A stretch of 64,000 nucleotides of DNA from Limnephilus marmoratus (GCA_917880885.1 OU862918.1:28915988-28979987); one strand, 5' to 3'; positions 1 through 11,944 are shown, counted from the stretch's first letter. Notes: generated from the letters alone by a model not told the origin. Numbers and translations: made by a program.

Positions 1-336
1 AAACTTTATTTTATAAATTTTCATTAAAAAATATATGTACTATGTTCACGATATATAAAAAGGCACGGTTTTTTTGCTCTCCTGAAAAGTTGTTATTTTT
101 GACTTCCGCGGTGTTAGAACTTAAGCGACGAAATACATACATATAATGCGAAGTAGTGATGTAAAGAATTTTATCGGTAGACTAGTGTTGTCCTTGCCCG
201 AGTAATCGATATTTTTTATTCGTTTTTTTTCTGTTTAGTGACTCATCGCGGTATACCAATACTGACCGAGCTTTCATACTAAAATTGCGCAAAATTAAAT
301 TTTTTTATGTCAAGTACTATAATAAATTTTCAATTT

Positions 337-751
337 GGGAGGCGTTTTAGGTACCATCGCCCCGGGAACCATTTATTGGATAACCAACACCCCCGCCACT
401 TGGTCACCGCAAGTGGTCCTCTATGTTTGGTGACAGAGCCTGGGTTCCCGGGTTCACGGATGAGGTCTGCATGGGTTTTGGTGGCGGATAATTTTGTCCA
501 CTTACTGCGTGGCGGGCCGGATTGGGAGAAACTGGAAGAGGAAGATCTTTTGATCTCTACAGCTGGACTCTCCACCATCATTTCATACTTTTACCTACCT
601 TTTCCCTACCCAAAACTTCCTTTCCTTCCTTATCCTAAAAATACCCTCCACACAGCTTCTCCAATGATGTCCAACAACTTCTCCAACAAAGTCCCTGAGC
701 GATTATTTTTCCTCGGTGCCTCCAATGTGAGGTTTATGTTTTTAAAAAAAA
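337..751 (+). repeat. SINE-like repeat family A, copy 1 (near full length, diverged)
   Basis: This begins with the family-A head (GGGAGGCG, then a CCGGGAACC block and a GGTCACC...GTGGT block). It ends in a diverged version of the family tail, which is a GGCCCTGAGG/CCTCAGGGCC-type palindrome followed by an oligo(A) run at 743-750. The same sequence recurs about nine times in this window on both strands, so the reading frames across it are not genes. The 3' oligo(A) points to retroposition. I see no tRNA-like head, so the element class is inferred. Confidence 0.75.
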
Positions 752-922
752 TCTGTTTCAAATTTTTAGTTGAGAGTCGCTTACATTGCCTTCAGTGATT
801 AATTGAAATTTTTTGTTTGTAAACACTTTATTGTACAAAATTTTTTACCACTATACAATGAATTTTAAACAATTTATGATTTAGATCTTTCTCTCGCCGG
901 TAAATTTCTTGATATGCGACCG
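752..922. other. AT-rich spacer
   Basis: This is AT-rich sequence between the family-A repeat and the YqaJ-type pseudogene. I recognise no gene or element in it. Confidence 0.5.
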
Positions 923-2330
923 TCAATTGTTTCTGGTAAAAGGCATTGGTGGTAGAAGTTTTTCTAACAGTGGTTCAATTTTTTGCCAGATTGAATCGTC
1001 CCTTTCAATTTTTTCATACGGCAAACCTTTAGGACTCCACACGACAAAATAACAGTATTTACGACGAGTAATGTGTAACTGGCCTTGTACTTGGTAGAAG
1101 TAATTGTGATTCCGTTTTAATGTTGAAGCATTGTCTTCAATTTTACAGTTATCAATTTTTTTTGTTCAAATCCTTCTTCTGGTGACATATTTACTATACT
1201 ATATGGGCATTTCACTTCAATTATAGAATCCTTGCCAAAAAGGCCATCCGGACTTGCCGCTAAAAAGTTTTTGTTTTCATCGATAAATAGTCCACAGGCG
1301 AATACCTCTAATTTTGTTTCTTTTGTAAATTGCTCAATTGCTTGGTTTTCATTTTCTTTCCCATAATTTGTGGCCATATTTCCTTTAAATGGCGAGTACA
1401 GTAGCGAGTTTAATACTCTCGCAACTGAAGTTTTTGGCCGTAGCTTACATATTTTTGTCCAAAGTTAGAAGCTGTAAGCCGCTTACGCCTTTCAATTGTC
1501 CACAAATTATTATTGCTTTGGCCCACCGTATTCCTTTCGAGTTCATCCTTATTCGATGGAGATAATTCTTTGAAAAATTCCTCTTTATCGTTTCAAATAA
1601 TTCAGCTGGCATATCTGGATCTAATTCCAATTGACCATAATTTTCATCAGGCCCTGTAACTTTTTTTCTCTTTTCTGTCGTGTTTTCGTAATACCTTAGT
1701 TTTATTTTTCGACACCTCTGTATTGTCTCCTTCGAACGTCGTTTTCTTTCAATAAAATGCTTCGTGTAGTTGCCAGGACTGTGGCCTTGGATTTTTTTTG
1801 TATTCGTGAATGGGTTGTCATTTCACTATTCCACGAAGTTACTGCTCAAGAAGCTCAACTGCTGAAGTTATCCCATTTTTGAAAAATTTGCTCTTTTTCC
1901 GCCTATAAATTTGGCTATAACGTTGTTGAATTGCTCCACAGTGTTATTTGTCACGTTAATAATAAGACTTTCTGCATTTGCTATTAGAGACGACAATAAT
2001 TGTTGAATATCAGTCCTGTTCCACAATCTTGAAGATCGCTTACTAAATTTGGATCATTAGTATACTTCTCCGACTTGCAATAGTATGACGAACATTTTGT
2101 ATGATCACCAAAAACATGGTTTGCGGCATTTTTTTGTCCATTTTCAGATTTTTTACTTTATCACTTTGTGCCGTGTTTTCTTGCTCTTTTCTGTAATTTA
2201 CTGCTCAAACTATAGCTTTTCTCATACGTAAAACGTTTGCTTCAACCTTTTTCCTTATGTGAACTGGTACAAAGCCTTTAGCGTTGTTGGTTTTTTTTCT
2301 AAGTGCTTTTATTTTATTGCAAAAATTGCG
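923..2330 (-). pseudogene. Transposon-type gene relic with YqaJ-like nuclease domain
   Basis: Read on the minus strand in several frames, this region gives a recognisable but broken protein. An N-terminal piece with a His/Cys pattern (near 2.1 kb, NHVFGDHTKCSSYYC) is followed by a stretch resembling NNTVEQFN...KFIGGKR near 1.9 kb. Next comes a basic linker with KHFIERKRRSKETIQ. The C-terminal part (1,117-1,440 and 923-1,116) carries LAASPDGLFGKDSIIEVKCP, the catalytic-core pattern of the YqaJ/lambda-exonuclease-like nuclease family. At least four frame breaks or stops separate these pieces. Proteins with this layout are common as unnamed multi-copy genes in insect genomes and are probably carried by transposons. 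The exact superfamily is not decided here, and the 5' end is uncertain. Confidence 0.7.
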
Positions 2331-2861
2331 AAGTAAGTGATTTTTGCACTTTTTTTTTGTACTATGAAGTTGGGCCTGAAGCCTTGGGTTGAAGTTTCGC
2401 TAATATTGTCTTCATGTAATTAAATATTACAATTTAAGGTTTTATAAAGTTGAAAATAAAAATAAAAAGTTTTGAAGTTTAAAAAAATTATATATTTGTT
2501 TCCTTTATTTCAAACTGACTGTAATAAATATTTAAAAAAAATGTGTAGGTAAATCTATCTATAGGTAAAAGACCAACATTTTTTATTGAATTTTGAACGA
2601 ACTAACACATCCTTTTTTGTATTTACTGCTTAAAGAAACTCAAAAATACAGGAGTACAAATCAAACCTCAGCAAGCGATATATCTAACATTTTAAACATT
2701 ATTATTTACAAACATGTCAACTCACACGTATGATACACACAACACAATAAATCCATTTAGATTTAATTGTCTAATAAAATATGTAAGTGCTTTTATCTTT
2801 TTCGTTATCGTAATTTTAATTAGAAAAAAACTTAAGGTGGGCTATTTTTAAACCTTTTTTA
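2331..2861. other. AT-rich spacer
   Basis: This is AT-rich sequence with short runs of T and A. I see no coding region, TIR or tRNA-like structure. Confidence 0.5.
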
Positions 2862-3405
2862 TCTCTACATATTATAAAGTAAAGTCCCCCGCGCCGTCTT
2901 TCTGTCTGTCTGTTCGCGATAAACTCGAAAACTACTGAACGGATTTTCATGCGGTTTTCACCAATAGATAGAGTGTTTCGTGAGGAATGTTTACGTATGT
3001 AATTTGTCAAGGATTTGTGTAAATTGGTTGAAACATAACGATAATTGTTAGAAGTGTCGGAAAAATTCCAGCCGCCTGGTAGCTTTCATCGAAAACGCTG
3101 CCTAATCCTTTTGGGATATAACAAAACAACGCTTGGTGGGATATTCCTCTTTTATAGATCTACAAAAAAGTCCGCGATGGCATATATCTATCTTTTACTA
3201 TACGCATTCTATCTTCTTATCTTATTATTCTTATCAATTGCATTTTAGATATAATGTGTATAGTAGGGTGGAACACTTTTGTATGAAAATTTTTATTTTT
3301 TCGAATTTCGAATTGGAATACCAGGTAAAAGTTGCTTTATATAATTGTAAATAACACTCCTCAATTTGGAAGTTCTAGCTCGACAGCTTGAGCCCCCGCC
3401 ATAGG
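2862..3405 (+). repeat. Left inverted arm of the palindromic element
   Basis: This matches, in inverted orientation, the block at about 5,505-5,977, with moderate divergence and small indels toward the inner end. It includes the module ACGGATTTTCATGCGG that is also present at 6.16 kb (+) and 48.98 kb (-). Confidence 0.7.
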
Positions 3406-3586
3406 CTTGAAATTTAATTTTTTAAGTTTTTATAGACATTTTGTATTATCCATCCTATAAACAAAATAATAGGTAAATATAATATTTTATGAATTAAATG
3501 ATAAAATAAAAGTAGATTTTAACCAATAAAATCATTTATTTCAAAAGTACACATATGTTCAGAAAGTTGTGTAGGTATGAATAACA

Positions 3587-5192
3587 TCATTTTTTATGAC
3601 AAAAATCTATTTTCTTCTCAAACCTTGGTATGAGCTTTCGAGATGCTAATTTAGATTTTATGAATCCCTCTTGTTTTGTCTTGTCGCATACATTTAGAGC
3701 TGCTTTTGTCACAACTTTTACAAATCTTTCCACAGCCTGGGTGTGGCAAGGCAGTCTCATAAACTCCAACACTGTATCTTCTCCATTTTCTATACGATAT
3801 TGTAACTGCTTATCGGAAATATTCATCAGTATTGGGGGTTTGTATATATTTTGTTGCCAGTCAATCATGTCTACGTAAGAACGTGCATTTAAGTCCACTT
3901 TTGGCACCTTAAACATGCGCCAAACAGATTTTTTATTTACTTGACGAGCCTTTAAAATGCGTCTTGCAGCGAGTTCTCTAATGTGCTTACGTGAAACATA
4001 CTCAACAACAAGTTTTCTGGATGAGCAAAGTAAGTGTTTCGAATTATAACAGGGTCCACTATCGCTAACAACTAGTTGGACAAATATCGAGTGCTGTTAA
4101 TGAGCTTTCATAAATGATTTGAACCATCTTTGCAGGATGAATGAGTTTTGATAGCAAACCAGTCAGGAGCGTATGATTTGATAAAGTCACAAGATTCTGT
4201 TGTAGATTTTCGGTAGAAATATTCAAACGTAGTATACGATTAACTGTCGTCAACCAGCGGGCATGGGATAGATTACCTGGGCTTTTCTGTAATAAATCAG
4301 GAGAGCGGGATCCGTTTATGTCAGCAGTAGTAATTTCTTGTAAATATTTCTGGTCTGTACTGAGATCTGTGGATATTTGTGGAGGTAGTTCACCTTCTAT
4401 CTTCTCAAAGTTGTCCAACGGCAGCGTCTCGCATATCTCTAATGCTTTACCAATTTGACCTGCAAATGATTTAGGTCCTGCAGTAGGGCCATCCAAATAA
4501 GTAAACAAATGCCTCAATGGTAACACAATGGCGTGAAAGAGACAAATTATCCATTGCAATGGTCGAGATAGTCTGTTTTCCAAAAGACGAATCACACATC
4601 TCACTTGCCCTGCATTTGTGTTTGTTCCATCACAGCCAACAACCATTACACCCTCTAGTGATATCTTTTCAGTCGTTAAAGAGCTGTTGATAGCTCTTTC
4701 AATATTTCTTGGACTCCCCGATGTTGGAACCATATACCCAATATAAATATAACCTATTTCTTTTATAATCGAAATATGTTCCTCTTGTACAATCACTCTA
4801 AACCTCTTTGATCCTTTTAAAACAGTTTTAGCCTGTTAGTGCGTTGGTCTTCTAAAAACATTTGTTCCTCTTTTGGCACTTTTTTCCTCAAACAAGTACA
4901 GCTTACAAATTCATAACACTTTCGAGTGATAACTTTTTAGTAACTGTAAGACTCGTTTGTGTGTGACAATTGGAATAGAAGATTTTATCCACATTTCTTC
5001 AATTTTTGTTCCAATTATTTCGGCAATTTCCAAAAACGTAGGTTCTGTTGATGTGTTATTCCTTACTTTTAATTCTTGTCGAACTCATTCATAGAATTCC
5101 GTCACATTTTCATAGGTAGGTAGGATATTCTCTTTCAAATCTGAACTTTTACCAAATATCGGACATTTTAACGTTTGTCTTGTAGAAGTCAT
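3587..5192 (-). pseudogene. Broken transposon-type gene (GCDGTNTN family), function unknown
   Basis: An ATG at 5,192 opens a frame with a Cys-containing N-terminus, stopped early by an in-frame TGA. The main intact block (4,065-4,796) contains VVGCDGTNTNAGQ, RPLQWIICLFHA, LRHLFTYLDGPTAGP and LSHARWLTTVNRILRL. After a stop, RKHIRELAARRILKAR leads into a C-terminal block (3,587-3,916) with YVDMIDWQ, LPCHTQAVERFVK and GFIKSKL. I recognise this layout as a multi-copy arthropod protein family with no assigned function. The conserved Asp, His and Trp positions suggest a transposase-like role, but I cannot identify a DDE triad. At least three inactivating breaks are present. It is the only gene between the inverted arms. 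Confidence 0.65.
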
Positions 5193-5504
5193 GTTAAATC
5201 ACTTAAAAAACGTTTATCAACAAGTACTCGTGAATATAATTGACGCGCGACCCTTCACTTTGAGACAATTATCCTTTAAACAAAACACTGCATTTCGTAG
5301 ATTGTCACGTGCCGCCCCCCGCTTCGTCCCGCACTTTACTCCTTTATCACAGCGCCAATAACGAAATATTTGATTGCAACAGCTAGTTAACTATATTTAA
5401 AATACGTTATTAAATAAAATAAACCTATTTTAATAAATTCTGTACTGTTTTGTAGGCCGCGCAAATAGCCCCAAAACTGTCGTTTTTGTATATGTTCAAT
5501 ATCT

Positions 5505-5977
5505 TGGCGGGGGCTTTTACCGTTGTCTGATATTTTTTATATTTTTAATTGAGGTAATTGATGGCAATTGGCAACTTAATACAACTATTCCAAATAAAAA
5601 TTAGAAAAAAAAAATTTTCGTTCCGCACTAGTGTATAGTAAGCTATCCGTAAAAGATAGATATATGCCTTCGCGGACTTTTTTGTAGATCTATAAAAGAG
5701 GAATATCCCACCATTAATTGTTTTGTTATATCCCAAAAGGATTGTGCAGCGTTTTCGATGAAAGCTACCAGGCGGCTGGACTTATTTCCGACACTTCTAA
5801 CAATTATCGTTATGTTTCAACCAATTTACACAAATCATTGACAAATTGCATACTTAAACCTTCCTCACGAAATACTCTGTATATTGGTGAAAACCGCAGG
5901 AAAATCCGTTCAGTAGTTTTCGAGTTTATCGCGAATAGACAGACAGACGGCGCGGGGGACTTTATAATATGTAGAGA
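5505..5977 (-). repeat. Right inverted arm of the palindromic element
   Basis: This is the inverted counterpart of the left arm. Its outer boundary reads TCTCTACATATTATAAAG on the minus strand, immediately preceded by A, exactly as at the left end. Confidence 0.7.
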
Positions 5978-6092
5978 TAGAGATAATCGGTCAAAAATAC
6001 ATTTTTGTTGCATATGCATTTTTGAGTTTTTTTTTTAATAAGATAGGTAAGTGCCAAATTATATGAGTAGAAATTTAAGTTTTGTGGTATCA

Positions 6093-6387
6093 TCATTACA
6101 TAGTATAAAATGAAGTCGCTCAAAATGTATGTGCGCATAAATCTTTTAAACTACGCAACAGATTTTCATGCGGTTTTCACCAATAGATAGAGTGATTTAA
6201 GAGGAAGGTTTATGTGTATAATAAATGCTTATTATAGTAGAGAAAAGCCAAGAAATTCAAATATTCAATTTAGGCAAAGGGCAGCGCGCAGCGGGCAGCT
6301 GGCGAGCGGATGGTGTGGATTTTATAAAGGTTGGGTAAATGGCGTTGTGTTTCGTTAGCCACAGCAACGTGTGGCCGGGTCTGCTAG
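6093..6387 (+). mobile_element. Helitron-like non-autonomous element
   Basis: It starts with TC after an A (TCATTACATAGTATAAAA). It carries the ACGGATTTTCATGCGG-type module and ends with a GCCAC/GTGGC hairpin followed by GGGTCTGC and CTAG, next to a T. A 5' TC, a 3' hairpin plus CTRR, and insertion between A and T are Helitron hallmarks. A relative sits inverted at 48.76-49.06 kb. There is no coding capacity. Confidence 0.7.
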
Positions 6388-8229
6388 TTATTAATAAAAT
6401 AAAAACAAAATTATATGTTTATTTCGAATTATAAAATTTGAAAGCGTATTTCATCATCTTTCAAAAACAGTTTTTAGTTTTCGGATGCGTTCACAAATAT
6501 TAAAGTTATTTGGAATTTATTGGAAAGCGGAAATATTTTGACTTTTCGAAAAACAGGCCCGAGGCCTGAGAGGTTAATACTAATTTTCAATAATAACTAA
6601 TGTATCATAGAGAATAATCATATGTATGTATATAATAATTCGATGTAGTTGGTTTGACTGCATATTTATAAACGCAAATACAGTGAAAACTTTAAAACTA
6701 CTAACCTACATAGAGTTCTAGTAAAATAATTCGTAATTTGTCGGTAATAAGCGTGAACAGAAGACATTGTTACAATACCTATCGACGATATTTGTAAATA
6801 ACCGACAATAGCAGACCTCGTGCGTTTAAAAATAATGGGCCCTTTTTCTGTCACACCGCAAGGCCGATTCAAAAACTTCATTAGCGACGAAATAAGTCGA
6901 AACATGCTTTATCTAAACAGAATATTGGATATGGCGGTATGAGGCGAAAGACGGTAGGCATGAGACGCAGAGGGGGCGAGAGGGTGTACAAGCCAAACAC
7001 TCACGTGGTCTCACCAACACATCGATAGCTAGTTCTTTTTTGAGCGCGGTGCGATAGCGAGAATTTTTTAAAATACCTACCGTCGAGATTTCTCACCGGT
7101 GCTATTACCTCTTAAAACTAACTATAAAAATAAAAATAAAAATGCAGTAATTTAAGTTTGAAGGTCTTTATTCATAAAAAAAATAAAAAAATTGGACTGG
7201 AGTTCTCTATTGTCTCAAATGGCGTAGAAAACGTAAGTGATTTGCCAGTTATCTGCACCTAGTGGCAAAAATCGAAAAGTGTGTGAAAACCTAGTGCGAA
7301 AACAATCCATTGAAAAAGAATCTTTACTGAGCCATTAAAATTGCCACCGTCTTGAAACAGTATATACAGATTTACAGACTAACGAAATGCAAAACTGTTG
7401 GGTTAAAACAAGACTCCGCTTCACTCAGTCAATGAAACAAAATAAGTATTAAAATATATTTATTCAAACAGCATCACATTACAAAATACTTTTAATTTTG
7501 TTTTACAAAAAAACACTTTAGAGTACAAAAGTAATGTGAAAAATTATTGTCTTTTTTAGGCCGTCACAGGCCGTTATCACATTTATAAAGGCAAATATTT
7601 TTGGTCTTTCTCTATTCTAAGGAACAACAAATATTATAGAAGACATATTCTAATAACAATTAAATTTACTGGCTAAGTAATGTATTTAAAAAAATATATA
7701 TTATGGACGGGTTAAAATTTTACAAGCTGCAAGTAACGAATTACGAAAATAGGTTTTTGTTTTGTTTTGAGAAGGGTAAGTGCGTTAACGCAGGAAATTT
7801 ATTAATTAAAAAGAAAAAAGCTGACTGAAAATACTAGAATAATTATTTGTGTTAACTAAAACTAATAATTTATTTAACGCCAAAAGAGAGACCAGAATTA
7901 AATAAAGTAATTTAATTATATTAAAGCGGCAATAATAAAAATAATAACATCTTTCAATGTATTCAGTGGCTTCGCTTAGGATATTATAATATCATGAAAC
8001 ACAAACAAAAAAAAACACAAAGTGTATTACTAATAATAATAATTCTTCGAGAAATCAACCAACAATCGTTTATTGGAGGTAGTTAGAGTTACCTAATCTA
8101 AAATAAAACTAAATAATAAAACGATTTGGAAAGAAAATTCTTGGTATTTTATATGGTATTGCGCGTTTTCATCCTGCGACAAGATATCTGCAACAAAATA
8201 TCCTATGATCAAAACAACCACCAACAAAA
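6388..8229. other. Long stretch without recognisable genes
   Basis: This is AT-rich sequence with short open frames of low-complexity composition. A somewhat GC-richer patch lies near 6.9-7.1 kb. I see no conserved domain, TIR pair or RNA gene. Confidence 0.45.
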
Positions 8230-8702
8230 TCTATATAAATAAAAATGAATCGCCGAAATGTATGTAACTTCCGAACGACTGCACCAAATTGGATAATTCT
8301 TTTTGTTTTGTTTTCGTTATTATCAGGACAAGGTTTGTATAAAACTAATGGTGAGCTCTGGCATTATGAAAATTGTATAAAAAAATTGCAATAGGTGGCA
8401 CATGAGCTGTTTGAAAACTGAATATATGGAATGCGGAAGGGGGGGGGAACTCGGGAAGGGGGTTCGCGGGAGTGGAGGAGGGGGAACTCGGGAGGGGGGT
8501 TCGCAGGACTGGGGAAGGGGAAGGGGAGTGGAGTGGGGAGAGGGAAGGAGGAGGTGGCGGAGTGGGAACGTGAGAGGAGAAGGGGACGAGGGAGAGGAAG
8601 GGGAGGCGGAAGGGGAATAGGACAAATTAATGGGAAAGGACACGCAGGGAGAAACAATTATTTTATTAAATGGCATTGCAATGCATGCCGGGAACCAGCT
8701 GG
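8230..8702 (+). mobile_element. Helitron-like non-autonomous element with G/A-rich core
   Basis: The 5' end is A|TCTATATAAATAAAAATG and the 3' end is CCAGCTGG|T, fitting the Helitron TC...CTRR ends and A/T target. A GCATTGCAATGC palindrome lies just before the 3' end. The centre (about 8,435-8,625) is an expanded purine-rich low-complexity tract, so open frames there on both strands are composition artefacts. Confidence 0.6.
8435..8625 (+). repeat. G/A-rich low-complexity tract
   Basis: This is almost pure purine on the plus strand, with irregular GGGAAGGGGG and GGAGGAGG units and an internal duplication of the GGAACTCGGGAAGGGGGTTCGC-like unit at about 8,447 and 8,485. It lies within the Helitron-like element and does not encode protein. 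Confidence 0.85.
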
Positions 8703-8812
8703 TATCTACTAAAACTTAACTTATCCTAACCTTATTTTACATTTTACTATTTATGAACAATAATTTATCGTCTTTACAGGATATCTGTATTATTTTTGGC
8801 GCCATTTTTTGT

Positions 8813-8830
8813 TAGGTTAGGTTAGGTTTT
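8813..8830 (+). repeat. Short interstitial TTAGG run
   Basis: Three tandem copies of the insect telomeric pentamer (GTTAGGTTAGGTTAGG) stand alone in non-telomeric sequence. A shorter trace occurs near 36,486-36,505. This is too short to mean a chromosome end. Confidence 0.6.
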
Positions 8831-8915
8831 GTGGAACGTTTTGTCTGTAGGATATTTAGTTGGAGGATATTTTGTCATGGGATGAAGGGTCGTGGAACCA
8901 CTTTATACTATATAA

Positions 8916-9575
8916 ATCGATGGGTGAGAAACACAAAAACGTAAATAAAAAAAGTAGTTTTGGATTCATGGACTCACCATCGATTCCATCATTAACACAA
9001 AGAGGCATCTTCCTGAGTACTATGGGTGATAAAATTCATGTAAACATGGAAACCCAATGCATCACCATTCACATTTTTGTGTGTTCCGATGCTACGGGGT
9101 GTGTCTCGTGAAAGGTTAGAAACACAGGCACTAACTTTTTTGATACCAATCGAAATGACTGACTTTAACACGAAGCGGCACCGCATTGCAATAATTTATT
9201 GTCGAATCATTATTTTTTTCCCAGTTTATTTATAATAAACAATACAATTTATCACTAATCTAATCTTGAAACAGTTTTTTCTTAAATATACAATGAATCA
9301 AAAAAAAATTAAAATGAAAGTATTTATCATAAAAACTGAAAATGTTAAGTAACACAAAAAAGTAAGAGGGTATTCCCATTTAAAATAATATAAGCAAGAT
9401 TAAACTTAAGAATAAAATATCTATTTAAAAGAGCATGTCATTATTACAAATGGAACTTAGAAATCAATATTAATTTAACTATTTTCTCAGAGAAATTAAA
9501 TGAAACTCCAAAAACAGTTTTCTGCTCTCCTGATTGTCTTTTTGCAGATAAGTTTTGTGTTTCTCACCCATTGAT
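8916..9575. mobile_element. MITE with TAA target duplication (Harbinger-type)
   Basis: The inverted ends ATCGATGGGTGAGAAACACA and its complement (with one mismatch) bound about 660 bp. Each side is flanked by TAA (8,913-8,915 and 9,576-9,578). A 3-bp TWA duplication is typical of PIF/Harbinger. There is no coding capacity. It lies just downstream of the host pseudokinase gene. Confidence 0.65.
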
Positions 9576-10259
9576 TAATACTCGTAACTATAATAATTCT
9601 CACTACATATAAAACGAATTTATTTTCAAGCAGTAAACTAATTTTTGCATTTACACAAGTCTGTCAAAGTAAATTATGCAGATCTTTTCAGTATAGGAGG
9701 AATGTTTTGCTATGTATACATTTGCGAATTACGGGAAAGAAACAAAGCAAAGGTTAGCCTTCGATAGACTACAACCACTGCAAGTATGCCAGTGGTTTAC
9801 TGCACCACAGACATTTATTTGGTAGAAAATAATATTGAAAAGTTAAAATTAAGTTGACAACCTGTAGTTTCTGACTTCACCACTTGAATTTACGATATTA
9901 ATAATACTGGGAAAAAGGCTATGTTAATCGTTAAAATCTATAAGATATCCTTCAAAGAAAACTAAGTATACAGTTCAAAGCGTTAAATTTCCCACAAAGG
10001 CATACAATTGAAAGATTGATTCAAGGATCTCCTTGGGCACTTATTATTTACTTTGTAAATAGATTTGTACATAACATTAATAATTATTATTCACGATAAA
10101 CAAATATTTTATGGAATAGTACAGCATATTGTTGAGTTTAGAAATGAAACCGCATTAATTTTTGTTATGAGTACGCATAAAACAAAGAAAATAATATTAA
10201 AGTAATTTATAAAACTATTGGGAAGAGTAATCACTGTATCATAAGATTTCTAATTATGA
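9576..10259. other. Region downstream of the pseudokinase stop codon
   Basis: This AT-rich sequence likely holds the 3' UTR of the minus-strand gene. Several minus-strand AATAAA-like hexamers are possible, but I cannot choose a cleavage site. Confidence 0.4.
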
Positions 10260-10931
10260 TCATATGATAATGTAGTCTTGTATCGCACTATTGGAACTGT
10301 TCAATAACTCATCTCGCTTTTCGCAATCATCATGATCTCCGTCGCACTCCGTATTGTCGTCAATGATAAGAAAACTGATTTCGTTTGAACGATTGTCTTG
10401 CCTTGATGTAACGGCGGTTTTAGAATTAGAATTGGCGGCGCCTTCGTAAAGACCGATTAACTCTTTAATGTTTCGCACATTTCTAATTGGTTCAATAGGT
10501 TCTGGAAGTTCGTCTTCTTCGTTTGAAGTTTCTTCGATGACAGGGAGGCCGAGTTTTAAAGGAGCTAGATCTATCAAGTCAATGGATGGAAGACTTTCAA
10601 CGTGAAGGTTGCCCAAATTATGGTGCATTTTAGGGTGCACTAAAATGCTTTTGTCTTGCGAGCCGTCTTCGTCTGAGTAATTTGAGGTTGAACTTTCAGG
10701 TCGGCTGTCCAGAGGGTTCTTGTGGTGGGTGTTATCGCAGATGATGAGCAGGCGGTCGTTGCAGGTTTCCTCCTTCATCTTGAGGAGGCAGCAGTCCTTG
10801 TTCTTGTCGCAGAGCGCCTCGTGTATGCTGCTGTGCACCGGGATGAGCTGCATGTGGTCGCTGAGCGCGTGCATATCATTGTTGACGGATAATTCGTCAT
10901 CGATGTACATGTCTTCCGTGCTGCGTGCACT
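10260..10931 (-). CDS. TEX14-like pseudokinase gene, terminal coding exon
   Basis: This is the last exon. The acceptor is CTTTTCAG before 10,931 and the stop TGA is at 10,260-10,262. It encodes 223 residues of acidic, Ser/Asn-rich sequence, including YIDDELSVNNDMHALSDHM, LPEPIEPIRNVRNIKELIGL and a run of Asp near the end. No named domain is visible. The phase-0 acceptor fits the phase-0 donor of the preceding exon at 11,326. The tail is probably unstructured and could carry short binding motifs, but none is identified. It contrasts with its surroundings by having a clean open frame and higher GC. Confidence 0.8.
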   Translation of the reverse strand, partial: SARSTEDMYIDDELSVNNDMHALSDHMQLIPVHSSIHEALCDKNKDCCLLKMKEETCNDRLLIICDNTHHKNPLDSRPESSTSNYSDEDGSQDKSILVHPKMHHNLGNLHVESLPSIDLIDLAPLKLGLPVIEETSNEEDELPEPIEPIRNVRNIKELIGLYEGAANSNSKTAVTSRQDNRSNEISFLIIDDNTECDGDHDDCEKRDELLNSSNSAIQDYIII

Positions 10932-11325
10932 CTGAAAAGCAAAAAAATGTAAATATTAGTTTAAAAACACAAATATTTACCTACTTTATTTAATGTTTAT
11001 TATCTATCTTAAATTTGATCACATCATCATGATTGTGTGCTACAAAATGCAATTTTATTTTTAGATCAATTAATTTTGATTGTTTGCTGTTAAATTTTAA
11101 TATTTATTTTGAAAAACTAGTAATGTTGTTTATCTAACTAATTTGTAATTTCATTCGAAGCCTTTAGGTGCGGTATGTCGATATATCAACAGGACACTTT
11201 ACGCCCCTTGAATGCAGCGTGCTGATATAATAATAATATATTTCGAACACACCAGACCATTCAAAATCTGGTTATTTTTCAATCATAAGTCAACCACGTG
11301 ATAGTTTAATGAAATGTATATATAC

Positions 11326-11944
11326 CGTTAAAGCAGAGAAGGCCTGACACCTCTTCAACGCCTTATTGATGATATCATTTGGTTTGGTCTCGCCAAGAGA
11401 CACACAATCCTCTTCCTGATTTGAAGAGCTTCCATCATCACCATCGTCCAGCATCAGTTCTCCCACAATCCCGTCGCATTCGTAATACACTTTGGATTCC
11501 TCCGAAGCATCAACAAACTGATCAAATCTCTGCTTGAGCATGCTTTGATTGTCTTTGGTGACAGTCAGATTCAGCTCAGTTGCTCCCCACACTTTAGATA
11601 GATCAATTGATCGATTGTCAAACTTTCCACTCAATTCGTTCATCAGAGTATTTTTTTCTTTTTCAAACATCTGATCAATGGTCAGTGGTGCAGCCATTTG
11701 AGAACCGATTGATTTTCTATTGTTACACTCGGAACTTCTTTCAGATTTTGTAGGTTTCTGTTCCGTTTGGCTAAAGTCTTGAGTTCGCATTTCTTTTAAA
11801 ATTAATTCGCACAGTTCCTCAAATGTTTCTGTATTGGTAGATTGATCTGTGGACATGGTTCTGCATTGTTCAATGTGCACTTTTGTTTTGTAGGGGGTAC
11901 TGCAGCACCGGGGGTTACTTTCTTCTCTGGGTGGTGGTAAAGAG
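11326..11944 (-). CDS. TEX14-like pseudokinase gene, penultimate exon
   Basis: The acceptor is TTCTACAG and the donor is ACG|GTATAT. It enters in phase 2 and leaves in phase 0. It encodes about 206 residues rich in Glu, Ser and Gln, with a Cys pair (PRCCSTPY), FEELCELILKEMRTQDF and DQMFEKEKNTLMNEL, which may form short helices. No catalytic or known binding motif is visible. The intron upstream of it (to 17,283) contains four mobile elements. Confidence 0.8.

Larger units (their letters stand above)
2862..5977. mobile_element. Large palindromic element with ~0.5-kb inverted arms around a gene relic
   Basis: The left arm (about 2,862-3,405) and the right arm (about 5,505-5,977) are inverted copies of each other. 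Both outer ends read A|TCTCTACATATTATAAAG going inward. This is followed by the CCCCCGCGCCG/GTCTGTC block, the ACGGATTTTCATGCGG block, the CAGCCGCCTGGTAGC block, and further inside GCCCCCGCCA. The unique centre holds one broken gene on the minus strand (3,587-5,192). The TC start next to an A, and the ACGGATTTTCATGCGG module shared with the Helitron-like copies at 6.1 and 48.8 kb, suggest Helitron ancestry. The palindromic layout would equally suit a long-TIR DNA transposon or two opposite insertions. No clear TSD was found. Confidence 0.6.

Noticed and set aside
307..798. 163-codon open frame at the window start
   Set aside because: It covers a copy of repeat family A, whose other copies have the frame broken. 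It has no domain or codon-usage support.
8323..8712. Overlapping Pro/Ser-rich and Gly/Arg-rich open frames
   Set aside because: They lie on both strands of a purine-rich low-complexity tract inside a Helitron-like element. The composition alone explains them.
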